In this document: positions 1 through 15,320 of the stretch, one piece after another
Layout of the letters: each line of letters begins with the position of its first letter
How positions within the stretch are numbered: position 1 is the stretch's first letter
Origin: Halictus rubicundus
Lineage: Eukaryota > Arthropoda > Insecta > Hymenoptera > Halictidae
Reading direction: 5' to 3'
Assembly (NCBI RefSeq): GCF_050948215.1
Contig: NW_027488577.1
Location: forward strand, 992,001 to 1,056,000
Length of the DNA: 64,000 bases
Notes under the pieces: generated by a model
What the model saw: only the letters and a program-made list of their open reading frames with translations
Database searches by the model: none
What the model was told of the DNA's origin: nothing
Position numbers and translations under genes: made by a program

Positions 1-264
1 GATAGGATAGAGGATAGGATAGGATGGAGGATAGGATAGGATAGAGGATAAGATAGGATAGAGGATAGGATAGGATTGAGGATAGGATAGGGAAGAGGAC
101 AGGATCTGATACAGGATACGATATTATAGAGGATACGATATTATAGAGGATACGATATTATAGAGGATAGGATAGGATAGAGGATAGGATAGGTTAGAGG
201 ATAGGATAGGATAGAGGATAGGAAAGGATAGAGGATAGGTTAGGATAGAGGATAGGATAGGATA

Positions 265-2155
265 GAGGATAGGATATTATGGAGGATAGGATAGGATAGA
301 GGATAAAATAGTGCATTGGATAGCATAGAGGATAGGAGACGATAGAGGATAGGAGAGGATAGAGGATACGATAGGATAGATGATATTATAGGATAGAGGA
401 TAGGATAGGATGGAGGATAGGATAGGATAGAGGATAGGATATAGGATTGGATAGGATAGAGGATAGGATCGGATAGAGGATAGGATAGGATTGAGGATAG
501 GAGAGGATAGAGCAGATGATACAGCATAGGAAAGAATTGAGGATAGGATAGGATAGAATATAGGATAGGATAGAGAATAGGATAGGATAGATGATATTAT
601 AGGATAGAGGATAGGATAGGATGGAGGATAGGATAGGATAGAGGATAGGATAGGATTGAGGATAGGATAGGGAAGAGGACAGGATCTGATACAGGATACG
701 ATATTATAGAGGATACGATATTATAGAGGATAGGATAGGATAGAGGATAGGATAGGATAGAGGATAGGATAGGATAGAGGATAGGATAGGATTGAGGATA
801 GGATAGGGAAGAGGACAGGATCTGATACAGGATACGATATTATAGAGGATACGATATTATAGAGGATAGGATAGGATAGAGGATAGGATAGGATAGAGGA
901 TAGGATAGGATAGAGGATAGGATTGGAGAGAGGATAGGATAGGACAGAGGATAGGATAGGATAGAGGATAGGATAGGATAGAGGATAGGATAGGATAGTT
1001 GATAGCATAGGATAGGATAGAGGATAGGATAGGATAGTTGATAGGATAGGATACAGGATAGGATAGGATAGAGGATAGGATAGGATAGAGAATAGGATAG
1101 GATAGAGGATAGGATAGGATAGAGGATAGGATAGGAAAGAGGACAGGATAGGATACAGGATACGATATTATAGAGGATACGATATTATAGAGGATAGGAT
1201 AGAATATAGGATAGGATAGAGAATAGGATAGGATAGATGATATTATAGGATAGAGGATAGGATATTATGGAGGATAGGATAGGATAGAGGATAAAATAGT
1301 GCATTGGATAGCATAGAGGATAGGAGACGATAGAGGATAGGAGAGGATAGAGGATACGATAGGATAGATGATATTATAGGATAGAGGATAGGATAGGATG
1401 GAGGATAGGATAGGATAGAGGATAGGATATAGGATTGGATAGGATAGAGGATAGGATCGGATAGAGGATAGGATAGGATTGAGGATAGGAGAGGATAGAG
1501 CAGATGATACAGCATAGGAAAGAATTGAGGATAGGATAGGATAGAATATAGGATAGGATAGAGAATAGGATAGGATAGATGATATTATAGGATAGAGGAT
1601 AGGATAGGATGGAGGATAGGATAGGATAGAGGATAAGATAGGATAGAGGATAGGATAGGATAGAGGATAGGATAGGATAGAGGATAGGATAGGATTGAGG
1701 ATAGGATAGGGAAGAGGACAGGATCTGATACAGGATACGATATTATAGAGGATACGATATTATAGAGGATAGGATAGGATAGAGGATAGGATAGGATAGA
1801 GGATAGGATAGGATAGAGGATAGGATTGGAGAGAGGATAGGATAGGACAGAGGATAGGATAGGATAGAGGATAGGATAGGATAGAGGATAGGATAGGATA
1901 GTTGATAGCATAGGATAGGATAGAGGATAGGATAGGATAGTTGATAGGATAGGATACAGGATAGGATAGGATAGAGGATAGGATAGGATAGAGAATAGGA
2001 TAGGATAGAGGATAGGATAGGATAGAGGATAGGATAGGAAAGAGGACAGGATAGGATACAGGATACGATATTATAGAGGATACGATATTATAGAGGATAG
2101 GATAGAATATAGGATAGGATAGAGAATAGGATAGGATAGATGATATTATAGGATA
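265..2155 (+). repeat. Tandem doublet of a ~0.9-1.0 kb HOR module
   Basis: Copy 1 is about 265-1,252 (988 bp) and copy 2 about 1,253-2,155 (903 bp). Shared markers are TATTATGGAGG (offset 988), AGCAGATGATACAGCATAGG (offset 988), the rare GGATCTGATACAGG (822 and 1,725, offset 903) and GTTGATAGCATAGG (998 and 1,901, offset 903). The 85-bp length difference equals five 17-bp monomers, so copy 2 lost or copy 1 gained five units between the AGCAGATG and GATCTGAT markers. The GATCTGAT marker recurs near 34,780 and 45,090, which ties this left edge to the 34-37 kb and 44-47 kb blocks. Confidence 0.8.
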
Positions 2156-3600
2156 GAGGATAGGATAGGATGGAGGATAGTATAGGATAGAGGATAGGAT
2201 ATAGGATTGGATAGGATAGAGGATAGGATAGGATAGAGGATAGGATAGGATAGAGGATAGGATAGGATAGAGGATAGGATAGGATAGAGGATAGGATAGT
2301 ATAGAGGATAGGATAGGATAGAGGATAGGATAGGATAGAGGATTGGATAGGGTACAGGATAGGATAGGATAGAGGATAGGATATTATAGAGGATAGGATA
2401 GGATAGAGGATAACATAGGGGATTGGATAGCATAGAGGATAGGAGACGATAGAGTATAGGATAGGGTAGAGGATAGGATAGGATAGATAATATTATAGGA
2501 TAGAGGATAGGATAGGATAGTTGATGGGATAGGATACAGCATAGGATAGGATAGAGGATAGGATAGGATAGAGGATAGGATAGGATAGAGGATAGGATAG
2601 GATAGAGGATAGGATAGGATAGAGGATAGGATAGGATAGAGGATAGGATAGGATAGAGGATTGGATAGGATAGAGGATGCGATAGGATAGAGGATAGGAT
2701 AGGATAGAGGATAGGATAGGATAGAGGATAGGATATTATAGAGGATGGGATATTATAGAGGATAGGATAGGATAGAGGATAACATAGGGGATTGGATAGC
2801 ATAGAGGACAGGAGACGATAGAGGATAGGATAGGATAGAGGATAGGATAGGATAGATGATATTATAGGATAGAGGATAGGATAGGATGGAGGATAGGATA
2901 GGATAGAGGATAGGATATAGGATTGGATAGGATAGAGGATAGGATCGGATAGAGGATTGGATAGGATTGAGGATAGGAGATGATAGAGCAGATGATAGAG
3001 CATAGGAAAGAATTGAGGATAGAATAGGATAGAATATAGGATAGGATAGTGAATAGGATAGGATAGAGGATAGGATAGGATAGAGGATAGGATAGGATAG
3101 GATAGAGGATAGGATAGGATAGTTGATAGGATAGGATACAGGATAGGATAGGATAGAGGATAGGATAGGATAGAGGATAGGATAGCATAGAGGATAGGAT
3201 AGGATATAGGATAGGATAGGATAGAGGATAGGATAGGATAGAGGATAGGATAGGATAGAGGATTGGATAGGATAGAGGATACCAAAGGATAGAGGATAGG
3301 ATAGGATAGAGGATAGGATAGGATAGAGGATAGGATAGGAGAGATGATAGGATAGGACAGAGGATAGGATAGGATAGAGGATAGGATAGGATAGAGGATA
3401 GGATAGGATAGAGGATAGGATAGGATAGTTGATAGGATAGGATAGGATAGAGGATTGGATAGGATAGAGGATAGGATAGGATAGAGGATAGCATAGGATA
3501 GAGGATAGGATAGGATAGAGGATAACATAGGGGATTGGATAGCATAGAGGATAGGAGACGATAGAGGATAGGATAAGATAGAGGATAGGATAGATGATAT
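2156..3600 (+). repeat. HOR block homologous to 35.9-36.75 kb and 46.2-47.05 kb
   Basis: A series of rare variants occurs here in the same order as in the two later blocks: GATAGTATAGG near 2,178, a GGATAGGGTACAGG variant near 2,345, GTTGATGGGATAGG near 2,520, GGATGCGATAGG near 2,675 and ACCAAAGG at 3,281. ACCAAAGG appears elsewhere only at 36,720 and 47,027 as far as I could see. Between the GATGCG and ACCAAAGG markers this copy is about 257 bp longer than the later ones (606 versus 349 bp). The extra part carries a GATAACATAGGGG cassette and a paired GATATTATAGAGG variant. This block is probably the tail of a super-unit whose start lies to the left of the window. Confidence 0.75.
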
Positions 3601-6600
3601 TATAGGATAGAGGATAGGATAGGATGGAGTATAGGATAGGATAGAGGATAGGATATAGGATTGGATAGGATAGAGGATACGATATTATAGAGGATAGGAT
3701 TGGATAGAAGATAGAATAGGATAGAGGATAGGATAGGATAGAGGATAGGATAGGAGAGAGGATAGGATAGGATAGAGGATAGGATAGGACAGAGGATAGG
3801 ATACGGATAGAGGATAGGATAGAATAGAGGATAGGATAGAGGATAGGATAGAGGATTGGATAGCATAGAGGATATTATAGGATAGAGGATAGGATAGGAT
3901 GGAGGATAGGATAGGATAGAGGATAGGATATAGGATTGGATAGGATAGAGGATAGGATAGGATAGAGGATAAGATAATATAGAGGATAGGATAGGATAGA
4001 GGATAGGATAGGATAGAGGATAGGATGGGATACAGGATAGGATAGGATAGAGGATAGGATAGGATAGAGGATAGGATAGGATAGAGGATAGGTTAGGATA
4101 GAGGATAGGATAGGATAGAGGATAGGATATTATAGAGGATAGGATAGGATAGAGGATAACATAGTGGATTGGATAGCATAGAGGATAGGAGACGATAGAG
4201 GATAGGATAGGATAGAGGATACGATAGGATAGATGATATTATAGGATAGAGGATAGGATAGGATGGAGGATAGGATAGGATAGAGGATAGGATAGGATAG
4301 AGGATAGGATACGATAGAGGATTGGATAGGATAGAGGATACGATAGGGTAGAGGATAGGATAGGATTGAGGATAGGAGAGGATAGAGCAGATGATAGAGC
4401 ATAGGAAAGAATTGAGGACAGGATAGGAGAGAATATAGGATAGGATACAGAATAGGATAGGATAGATGATATTATAGGATACAGGATAGGATAGGATGGA
4501 GGATAGGATAGGATAGAGGATAAGATAGGATAGAGGATAGGATAGGATAGAGGATAGGATAGGATAGAGCAGGATAGGATAGAGGATAGTATAGGATAGA
4601 GCAGGATAGGATAGAGGATAGGATAGAGGATAGGATAGAGGATAGGATAGAGGATTGGATAGGATAGAGGATATTATAGGATAGAGGATAGGATAGGATA
4701 GCGGATAGGATAGGATGGAGTATAGGATAGAATTGAGGATAGGATAGGGTTGAGGATAGGATAGGAAAGAGGACAGGATAGGATAGAGGATAGCATAGGA
4801 TAGAGGATAGGATAGGATAGAGGATAGGATAGGATATAGGATAGGATAGGATAGAGGATAGGATAGGATAGAGGATAGGATAGGATAGAGGATTGGATAG
4901 GATAGAGGATAGGATAGGATAGAGGATAGGATAGGAAAGAGGACAGGATAGGATAGAGGATAGGATAGGATAGAGGATAGGATAGGATAGAGGATAGGAT
5001 AGGATAGATGATAGAATAGGATAGAGGATAGGATAGGATAGGGAATAGGATAGGATAGACGATATTATAGGAAAGAGGATAGGATATGATAGAGGATACG
5101 ATATTATAGAGGATAGGATAGACGATAACATAGGGGATTGGATAGGATAGAGAATAGGATAGGATAGAGGATAGGATAGGATAGAGGATAGGATACGATA
5201 GAGGATTGGATAGGATAGAGGATACGATAGGATAGAGGATAGGATAGGATTGAGGATAGGATAGGAAAGAGGACAGGATAGGATAGAGGATAGGATAGGA
5301 TAGAGGATAGGATAGGACACAGGATAGGATAGGATAGAGGATAGGATAGGATAGAGGATAGGATACGATAGAGGATTGGATAGGATAGAGGATAGGATAG
5401 GATAGAGGATAGGATAGGATAGAGGATAGGATAGGATAGAGGATAGGATAGGATAGGATAGAGGATAGGATAGGATAGAGGATAGGATAGGATAGAGGAT
5501 AGGATAGGATAGAGGATAGGATAGGATAGAGGATAGGATAGGATAGATGATAGGATAGGATAGATGATATTATAGGAAAGAGAATAGGATATGATAGAGG
5601 ATACGATATTATAGAGGATAGGATATGATAGACGATAGGATAGGATAGAGGATAGGATAGGATAGAGGATAGGATATTATAGAGGATAGGATAGAATAGA
5701 GGATAGGATATTATAGAGGATAGGATAGGATAGAGGATAACATAGGGGATTGGATAGCATAGAGGATAGGAGACGATAGAGGATAGGATAGGATAGATGA
5801 TATTATAGGATAGAGGATAGGATAGGATGGAGGATAGGATAGGATAGAAGATAGGATAGGATAGAGGATAGGATAGGACAGAGGATAGGATAGGATAGAG
5901 GATAGGATATTATAGAGGATAGGATAGAATAGAGGATAGGATATTATAGAGGATAGGATAGGATAGAGGATAACATAGGGGATTGGATAGCATAGAGGAT
6001 AGGAGACGATAGAGGATATTATAGGATAGATGATATTATAGGATAGAGGATAGGATAGGATGGAGGATAGGATAGGATAGAGGATAGGATATAGGATTGG
6101 ATAGGATAGAGGATACGGTTGGATAGAGGATAGGATAGGATAGAGGATAAGATAGGATAGAGGATAACATAGGGGATTGGATAGGATAGAGGATAGGAGA
6201 CGGTAGAGGATTGGATACGATAGAGGATATTATAGGACAGAGGATGGGATAGGATTGAGGATAGGATAGGATAGAGGATAAGATAGGATAGAGGATAACA
6301 TAGGGGATTGGATAGGATAGAGGATAGGAGACGATAGAGGATAGGATAGGATTGATGATAGGATAGGAAAGATTACAGGATAGGATACAGGATACGATAT
6401 TATAGAGGATACGATATTATAGAGGATAGGATAGGATAGAGGATAGGATAGGATAGAGGATAGGATAGGATCGAGGATAGGATAGGATAGAGGATAGGAT
6501 AGGATAGAGGATAGGATAGGATATAGGATAGGATAGGATAGAGGATAGGATAGGATAGAGGATAGGATAGGATAGAGGATTGGATAGGATAGAGGATACC

Positions 6601-7149
6601 GTAGGATAGAGGATAGGATAGGATTGAGGATAGGATAGTAAAGACGACAGGATAGGATACAGGATACGATATTATAGAGGATAGGATAGGATAGAGGATA
6701 GGATAGGATAGAGGATAGGATAGGACAGAGGATAGGATACGGATAGAGGATAGGATAGGGTAGAGGATAGGATAGGATAGATGATATTATAGGAAAGAGG
6801 ATAGGATATGATAGAGGATAGGATAGGATAGAGCATAGGATAGGATAGAGGATAGGATAGGATAGAGGATAGGATAGGATAGAGGATAGGATAGGATAGA
6901 GGATAGGATAGGATAGAGGATAGGATAGGATAGAGGATAGGATAGGATAGAGGATAGGATAGGATAGAGGATAGGATAGGATAGAGGATAGGATACGATA
7001 GAGGATAGGATAGAGGATAGGATAGAGTATTGGATAGGATAGAGGATATTATAGGATAGTGGATAGGATAGGATAGCGGATAGGATAGGATGGAGTATAC
7101 GATAGAATTGAGGGTAGGATAGGGTTGAGGATAGGATAGGATCGAGGAT

Positions 7150-10100
7150 AGGAGAAGATAGAGGATAGGATAGGATAGAGGATACGATACGATAGAGGAT
7201 AGGATAGAGAATAGGATAGGATAGAGGATACGATACGATAGAGGATAGGATAGAGAATAGGATAGGATAGAGGATAGGGGATTGGATCGGATACAGGATA
7301 GGAGACGGTAGAGGATTGGATAGGATAGAGGATAGGATAGGATATAGGATAGCATAGGATAGAGGATAGGATAGGATAGAGGATAACATAGGGGATTGGA
7401 TAGCATAGAGGATAGGAGACGATAGAGGATAGGATAAGATAGAGGATAGGATAGGATAGATGATATTATAGGATAGAGGATAGGATAGGATGGAGTATAG
7501 GATAGGATAGAGGATAGGATATAGGATTGGATAGGATAGAGGATACGATATTATAGAGGATAGGATACGATAGAAGATAGGATAGGATAGAGGATAGGAT
7601 AGGATAGAGGATAGGATAGGAGAGAGGATAGGATAGGATAGAGGATAGGATAGGACAGAGGATAGGATACGGATAGAGGATAGGATAGAATAGAGGATAG
7701 GATAGAGGATAGGATAGAGGATTGGATAGGATAGAGGATATTATAGGATAGAGGATAGGATAGGATAGCGGATAGGATAGTATGGAGTATACGATAGAAT
7801 TGAGGATAGGATAGGGTTGAGGATAGGATAGGATACAGGATAGGATAGGACAGAGGATAGGATAGGATAGAGGATAAGATAATATAGAGGATAGGATAGG
7901 ATAGAGGATAGGATAAAATAGTGGATAGGATGGGATACAGGATAGGATAGGATAGAGGATAGGATATAATAGAGGATAGGATAGGATAGAGGATAGGTTA
8001 GGATAGAGGATAGGATAGGATAGAGGATAGGATAGGATAGAGGATAGGATAGGATAGAGGATAGGTTAGGATAGGGGATAGGAGAGGATAAGGGATAGGA
8101 TATTATGGAGGATAGGATAGGATAGAGGATAACATAGTGGATTGGATAGCATAGAGGATAGGAGACGATAGAGGATAGGATAGGATAGAGGATACGATAG
8201 GATAGATGATATTATAGGATAGAGGATAGGATAGGATGGAGGATAGGATAGGATAGAGGATAGGATATAGGATTGGATAGGATAGAGGATAGGATCGGAT
8301 AGAGGATAGGATAGGATTGAGGATAGGAGAGGGTAGAGCAGATGATAGAGCATAGGAAAGAATTGAGGATAGGATAGGATAGAATATAGGATAGGATAGA
8401 GAATAGGATAGGATAGATGATATTATAGGATAGAGGATAGGATAGGATGGAGGATAGGATAGGATAGAGGATAAGATAGGATAGAGGATAGGACAGGATA
8501 GAGGGTAGGATAGGATAGAGCAGGATAGGATAGAGGATAGGATAGAGGATAGGATAGAGGATTGGATAGGATAGAGGATATTATAGGATAGAGGATAGGA
8601 TAGGACAGAGGATAGGATAGGATAGAGGAAAGGATATTATAGAGGATAGGATAGGATAGAGGATAACATAGGGGATTGGATAGCATAGAGGATAGGAGAC
8701 GATAGAGGATAGGATAGGATTGAGGATAGGATAGTAAAGACGACAGGATAGGATACAGGATACGATATTATAGAGGATAGGATAGGATAGAGGATAGGAT
8801 AGGATAGAGGATAGGATAGGATAGAGGATAGGATAGGACAGAGGATAGAATACGGATAGAGGATAGGATAGAATAGAGGATAGTATAGAGGATAGGATAG
8901 AGGATTGGATAGGATAGAGGATACTATAGGATAGACGATAGGATAGGACAGCGGATAGGATAGTATGGAGTATACGATAGAATTGAGGATAGGATAGGGT
9001 TGAGGATAGGATAGGATACAGGATAGGATAGGACAGAGGATAGGATAGGATAGAGGATAAGATAATATAGAGGATAGGATAGGATAGAGGATAGGATAGG
9101 ATAGAGGATAGGATAGGATCGAGGATAGGATAGGATAGAGGATACGATACGATAGAGGATAGGATAGAGAATAGGATAGGATAGAGGATACGATACGATA
9201 GAGGATAGGATAGAGAATAGGATAGGATAGAGGATAGGGGATTGGATCGGATACAGGATAGGAGACGGTAGAGGATTGGATAGGATAGAGGATAGGATAG
9301 GATATAGGATAGCATAGGATAGAGGATGGGATAGGATAGAGGATAACATAGGGGATTGGATAGCATAGAGGATAGGAGACGATAGAGGATAGGATAAGAT
9401 AGAGGATAGGATAGGATAGATGATATTATAGGATAGAGGATAGGATAGGATGGAGTATAGGATAGGATAGAGGATAGGATATAGGATTGGATAGGATAGA
9501 GGATACGATATTATAGAGGATAGGATACGATAGAAGATAGGATAGGATAGAGGATAGGATAGGATAGAGGATAGGATAGGAGAGAGGATAGGATAGGATA
9601 GAGGATAGGATAGGACAGAGGATAGGATACGGATACAGGATAGGATAGAATAGAGGATAGGATAGAGGATAGGATAGAGGATTAGATAGGATAGAGGATA
9701 TTATAGGATAGAGGATAGGATAGGATAGCGGATTGGATAGTATGGAGTATACGATAGAATTGAGGATAGGATAGGGTTGAGGATAGGATAGGATACAGGA
9801 TAGGATAGGACAGAGGATAGGATAGGATAGAGGATAAGATAATATAGAGGATAGGATAGGATAGAGGATAGGATAAAATAGAGGATAGGATGGGATACAG
9901 GATAGGATAGGATAGAGGATAGGATATAATAGAGGATAGGATAGGATAGAGGATAGGTTAGGATAGAGGATAGGATAGGATAGAGGATAGGATAGGATAG
10001 AGGATAGGATAGGATAGAGGATAGGTTAGGATAGAGGATAGGAGAGGATAGAGGATAGGATATTATGGAGGATAGGATAGGATAGAGGATAACATAGTGG

Positions 10101-10430
10101 ATTGGATAGCATAGAGGATAGGAGACGATAGAGGATAGGATAGGATAGAGGATACGATAGGATAGATGATATTATAGGATAGAGGATAGGATAGGATGGA
10201 GGATAGGATAGGATAGAGGATAGGATATAGGATTGGATAGGATAGAGGATAGGATCGGATAGAGGATAGGATAGGATTGAGGATAGGAGAGGATAGAGCA
10301 GATGATAGAGCATAGGAAAGAATTGAGGATAGGATAGGATAGAATATAGGATAGGATAGAGAATAGGATAGGATAGATGATATTATAGGATAGAGGATAG
10401 GATAGGATGGAGGATAGGATAGGATAGAGG
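7150..10430 (+). repeat. Tandem doublet with 1,960-bp spacing inside super-unit 1
   Basis: The stretch about 7,260-8,470 is repeated at about 9,220-10,430 at a constant offset of 1,960 bp. Markers are AGGATAGGGGATTGGATCGG (7,271 and 9,231) and GGATAAGATAGAGG (near 7,429 and 9,389). The copies part near 10,434, where copy 2 runs into a string of 12-bp monomers instead of GAGGATAAGATAGG. Upstream of about 7,260 the offset changes by one monomer (1,977). The corresponding spacing in super-unit 2 (17.3 to 19.7 kb) is 2,413 bp, so this block has changed length between super-units. Confidence 0.7.
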
Positions 10431-11062
10431 ATAGGATAGAGGATAGGATAGAGGATAGGATAGAGGATAGGATAGAGGATTGGATAGGATAGAGGATATT
10501 ATAGGATAGAGGATAGGATAGGACAGAGGATAGGATAGGATAGAGGAAAGGATATTATAGAGGATAGGATAGGATAGAGGATAACATAGTGGATTGGATA
10601 GCATAGAGGATAGGAGACGATAGAGGATAGGATAGGATAGAGGATACGATAGGATAGATGATATTATAGGATAGAGGATAGGATAGGATGGAGGATAGGA
10701 TAGGATAGAGGATAGGATATAGGATTGGATAGGATAGAGGATAGGATCGGATAGAGGATAGGATAGGATTGAGGATAGGAGAGGATAGAGCAGATGATAG
10801 AGCATAGGAAAGAATTGAGGATAGGATAGGATAGAATATAGGATAGGATAGAGAATAGGATAGGATAGATGATATTATAGGATAGAGGATAGGATAGGAT
10901 GGAGGATAGGATAGGATAGAGGATAGGATAGAGGATAGGATAGAGGATAGGATAGAGGATAGGATAGAGGATTGGATAGGATAGAGGATATTATAGGATA
11001 GAGGATAGGATAGGACAGAGGATAGGATAGGATAGAGGAAAGGATATTATAGAGGATAGGAT
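10079..11062 (+). repeat. 492-bp tandem doublet
   Basis: The cassette AACATAGTGGATTGG occurs at 10,091 and 10,583 and the GAGCAGATGATAGAGCATAGG-type marker about 200 bp downstream of each, both at an offset of 492 bp. The upstream flanks differ (TATTATGGAGG before copy 1, TATTATAGAGG before copy 2), which places the junction near 10,571. In the equivalent part of super-unit 2 (about 17.33 kb) the module is single, so the doublet appears private to super-unit 1. Confidence 0.72.
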
Positions 11063-14000
11063 AGGATAGAGGATAACATAGGGGATTGGATAGGATAGAG
11101 GATAGGAGACGATAGAGGATAGGAAAGGATTGAGGATAGGATAGTAAAGACGACAGGATAGGATACAGGATACGATATTATAGAGGATAGGATAGGATAG
11201 AGGATAGGATAGGATAGAGGATAGAATAGGACAGAGGATAGAATACGGATAGAGGATAGGATAGAATAGAGGATAGTATAGAGGATAGGATAGAGGATTG
11301 GATAGGATAGAGGATACTATAGGATAGACGATAGGATAGGATAGCGGATAGGATAGTATGGAGTATACGATAGAATTGAGGATAGGATAGGGTTGAGGAT
11401 AGGATAGGATTGAGGGTAGGAGAGGATAGAGGATAAGATAGGATAGAGGATAGGATAGGATAGAAGATAGGATAGAGGATAGGATAGAGGATTGGATAGG
11501 ATAGAGGATATTATAGGATAGACGATAGGATAGGATAGCGGATAGGATAGTATGGAGTATACGATAGAATTGAGGATAGGATAGGGTTGAGGATAGGATA
11601 GGATTGAGGGTAGGAGAGGATAGAGGATAAGATAGGATAGAGGATAGGATAGGATAGAAGATAGGATAGGATAGAGCAGGATGGGATAGAGGATAGGATA
11701 GAGGATAGGATAGGATAGAGGATACGATAGGATAGATGATATTATAGGATACAGGATAGGATAGGATGGAGGATAGGATAGGATAGAGGATAGGATATAC
11801 GATTGGATAGGATAGAGGATATGATCGGATAGAGGATAGGATAGGATTGAGGATAGGAGAGGATAGAGCAGATGATAGAGCATAGGAAAGAATTGAGGAT
11901 AGGATAGGATAGAATATAGGATAGGATAGAGAATAGGATAGGATAGATGATATTATAGGATAGAGGATAGGATAGGATGGAGGATAGGATAGGATAGAGG
12001 ATAAGATAGGATAGAGGATAGGATAGGATAGAGGGTAGGATAGGATAGAGCAGGATAGGGTAGAGGATAGGATAGGATAGAGCAGGATAGGATAGAGGAT
12101 AGGATAGAGGATAGGATAGGATAGAGGATAGGATAGGATAGAGGATATGATAGGATAGAGGATAGGATAGGATAGAGGATAGGATAGGATAGATGATATT
12201 ATAGGAAAGAGGATAGGATATGATAGAGGATAGGATAGGATAGAGCATAGGATAGGATAGAGGATAGGATAGGATAGAGGATAGGATAGGATAGAGGATA
12301 GGATAGGATAGAGGATAGGATAGGATAGAGGATAGGATAGGATAGAGGATAACAGGGGATTGGATAGCATAGAGGATAGGAGACGATAGAGGATAGGATA
12401 GGATTGAGGATAGGATAGAGGATAGGATAGAGGATTGGATAGGATAGAGGATATTATAGGATAGAGGATAGGATAGGATAGCGGATAGGATAGTATGGAG
12501 TATACGATAGAATTGAGGATAGGATAGGGTTGAGGATAGGATAGGATACAGGATAGGATAGGACAGAGGATAGGATAGGATAGAGGATAAGATAATATAG
12601 AGGATAGGATAGGATAGAGGATAGGATAAAATAGAGGATAGGATGGGATACAGGATAGGATAGGATAGAGGATAGGATATAATAGAGGATAGGATAGGAT
12701 AGAGGATAGGTTAGGATAGAGGATAGGATAGGATAGAGGATAGGATAGGATAGAGGATAGGATAGGATAGAGGATAGGTTAGGATAGAGGATAGGAGAGG
12801 ATAGAGGATAGGATATTATGGAGGATAGGATAGGATAGAGGATAACATAGTGGATTGGATAGCATAGAGGATAGGAGACGATAGAGGATAGGATAGGATA
12901 GAGGATACGATACGATAGAGGATAGGATAGAGAATAGGATAGGATAGAGGATAGGGGATTGGATCGGATACAGGATAGGAGACGGTAGAGGATTGGATAG
13001 GATAGAGGATAGGATAGGATAGAGGATAGCATAGGATAGAGGATAGGATAGGATAGAGGATAACATAGGGGATTGGATAGCATAGAGGATAGGAGACGAT
13101 AGAGGATAGGATAAGATAGAGGATAGGATAGATGATATTATAGGATAGAGGATAGGATAGGATGGAGTATAGGATAGGATAGAGGATAGGATATAGGATT
13201 GGATAGGATAGAGGATACGATATTATAGAGGATAGGATAGGATAGAAGATAGAATAGGATAGAGGATAGGATAGGATAGAGGATAGGATAGGAGAGAGGA
13301 TAGGATAGGATAGAGGATAGGATAGGACAGAGGATAGGATACGGATAGAGGATAGGATAGAATAGAGGATAGGATAGAGGATAGGATAGAGGATTGGATA
13401 GCATAGAGGATATTATAGGATAGAGGATAGGATAGGATGGAGGATAGGATAGGATAGAGGATAGGATATAGGATTGGATAGGATAGAGGATAGGATAGGA
13501 TAGAGGATAAGATAATATAGAGGATAGGATAGGATAGAGGATAGGATAGGATAGAGGATAGGATGGGATACAGGATAGGATAGGATAGAGGATAGGATAG
13601 GATAGAGGATAGGATAGGATAGAGGATAGGTTAGGATAGAGGATAGGATAGGATAGAGGATAGGACATTATAGAGGATAGGATAGGATAGCGGATAACAT
13701 AGTGGATTGGATAGCATAGAGGATAGGAGACGATAGAGGATAGGATAGGATAGAGGATACGATAGGATAGATGATATTATAGGATAGAGGATAGGATAGG
13801 ATGGAGGATAGGATAGGATAGAGGATAGGATAGGATAGAGGATAGGATACGATAGAGGATTGGATAGGATAGAGGATACGATAGGATAGAGGATAGGATA
13901 GGATTGAGGATAGGAGAGGATAGAGCAGATGATAGAGCATAGGAAAGAATTGAGGACAGGATAGGAGAGAATATAGGATAGGATAGAGAATAGGATAGGA

Positions 14001-15320
14001 TAGATGATATTATAGGAAACAGGATAGGATAGGATGGAGGATAGGATAGGATAGAGGATAAGATAGGATAGAGGATAGGATAGGATAGAGGATAGGATAG
14101 GATAGAGCAGGATAGGATAGAGGATAGTATAGGATAGAGCAGGATAGGATAGAGGATAGGATAGAGGATAGGATAGAGGATAGGATAGAGGATTGGATAG
14201 GATAGAGGATATTATAGGATAGAGGATAGGATAGGATAGCGGATAGGATAGGATGGAGTATAGGATAGAATTGAGGATAGGATAGGGTTGAGGATAGGAT
14301 AGGAAAGAGGACAGGATAGGATAGAGGATAGGATAGGATAGAGGATAGGATAGGATAGAGGATAGGATAGGATATAGGATAGGATAGGATAGAGGATAGG
14401 ATAGGATAGAGGATAGGATAGGATAGAGGATTGGATAGGATAGAGGATAGGATAGGATAGAGGATAGGATAGGAAAGAGGACAGGATAGGATAGAGGATA
14501 GGATAGGATAGAGGATAGGATAGGATAGAGGATAGGATAGGATAGATGATAGAATAGGATAGAGGATAGGATAGGATAGAGGATAGGATAGGATAGATGA
14601 TAGGATAGGATAGATGATATTATAGGAAAGAGGATAGGATATGATAGAGGATACGATATTATAGAGGATAGGATAGGATAGACGATAGGATAGGATAGAG
14701 GATAGGATAGGATAGAGGATAGGATAGGATAGAGGATAGGATAGGATAGAGGATAGGATAGGATAGAGGATAGGATAGGATAGAGGATAGGATATTATAG
14801 AGGATAGGATAGAATAGAGGATAGGATATTATAGAGGATAGGATAGGATAGAGGATAACATAGGGGATTGGATAGCATAGAGGATAGGAGACGATAGAGG
14901 ATAGGATAGGATAGATGATATTATAGGATAGAGGATAGGATAGGATGGAGGATAGGATAGGATAGAAGATAGGATAGGATAGAGGATAGGATAGGACAGA
15001 GGATAGGATAGGATAGAGGATAGGATATTATAGAGGATAGGATAGAATAGAGGATAGGATATTATAGAGGATAGGATAGGATAGAGGATAACATAGGGGA
15101 TTGGATAGCATAGAGGATAGGAGACGATAGAGGATAGGATAGGATAGATGATATTATAGGATAGAGGATAGGATAGGATGGAGGATAGGATAGGATAGAG
15201 GATAGGATATAGGATTGGATAGGATAGAGGATACGGTTGGATAGAGGATAGGATAGGATAGAGGATAAGATAGGATAGAGGATAACATAGGGGATTGGAT
15301 AGGATAGAGGATAGGAGACG

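Larger units (their letters stand above)
4130..13667 (+). repeat. Super-unit 1 of the large HOR (~9.5 kb)
   Basis: The span from 4,130 to the matching point at 13,668 is 9,538 bp, and the next match is at 24,400, 10,732 bp further on. The first ~1.2 kb (4,130-5,320) recurs at 24,400-25,590 at a constant offset of 20,270. Internal markers continue the match: the GGAGACG/GTAGAGG phase mark at 6,203, TAAAGACGACAGG near 6,650, and the paired GATACGATACGATAGAGG variants near 7,190. The unit holds its own local duplications (7.2-10.4 kb and 10.1-11.1 kb). Boundaries are chosen for convenience, because a tandem HOR has no natural start. Confidence 0.7.
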
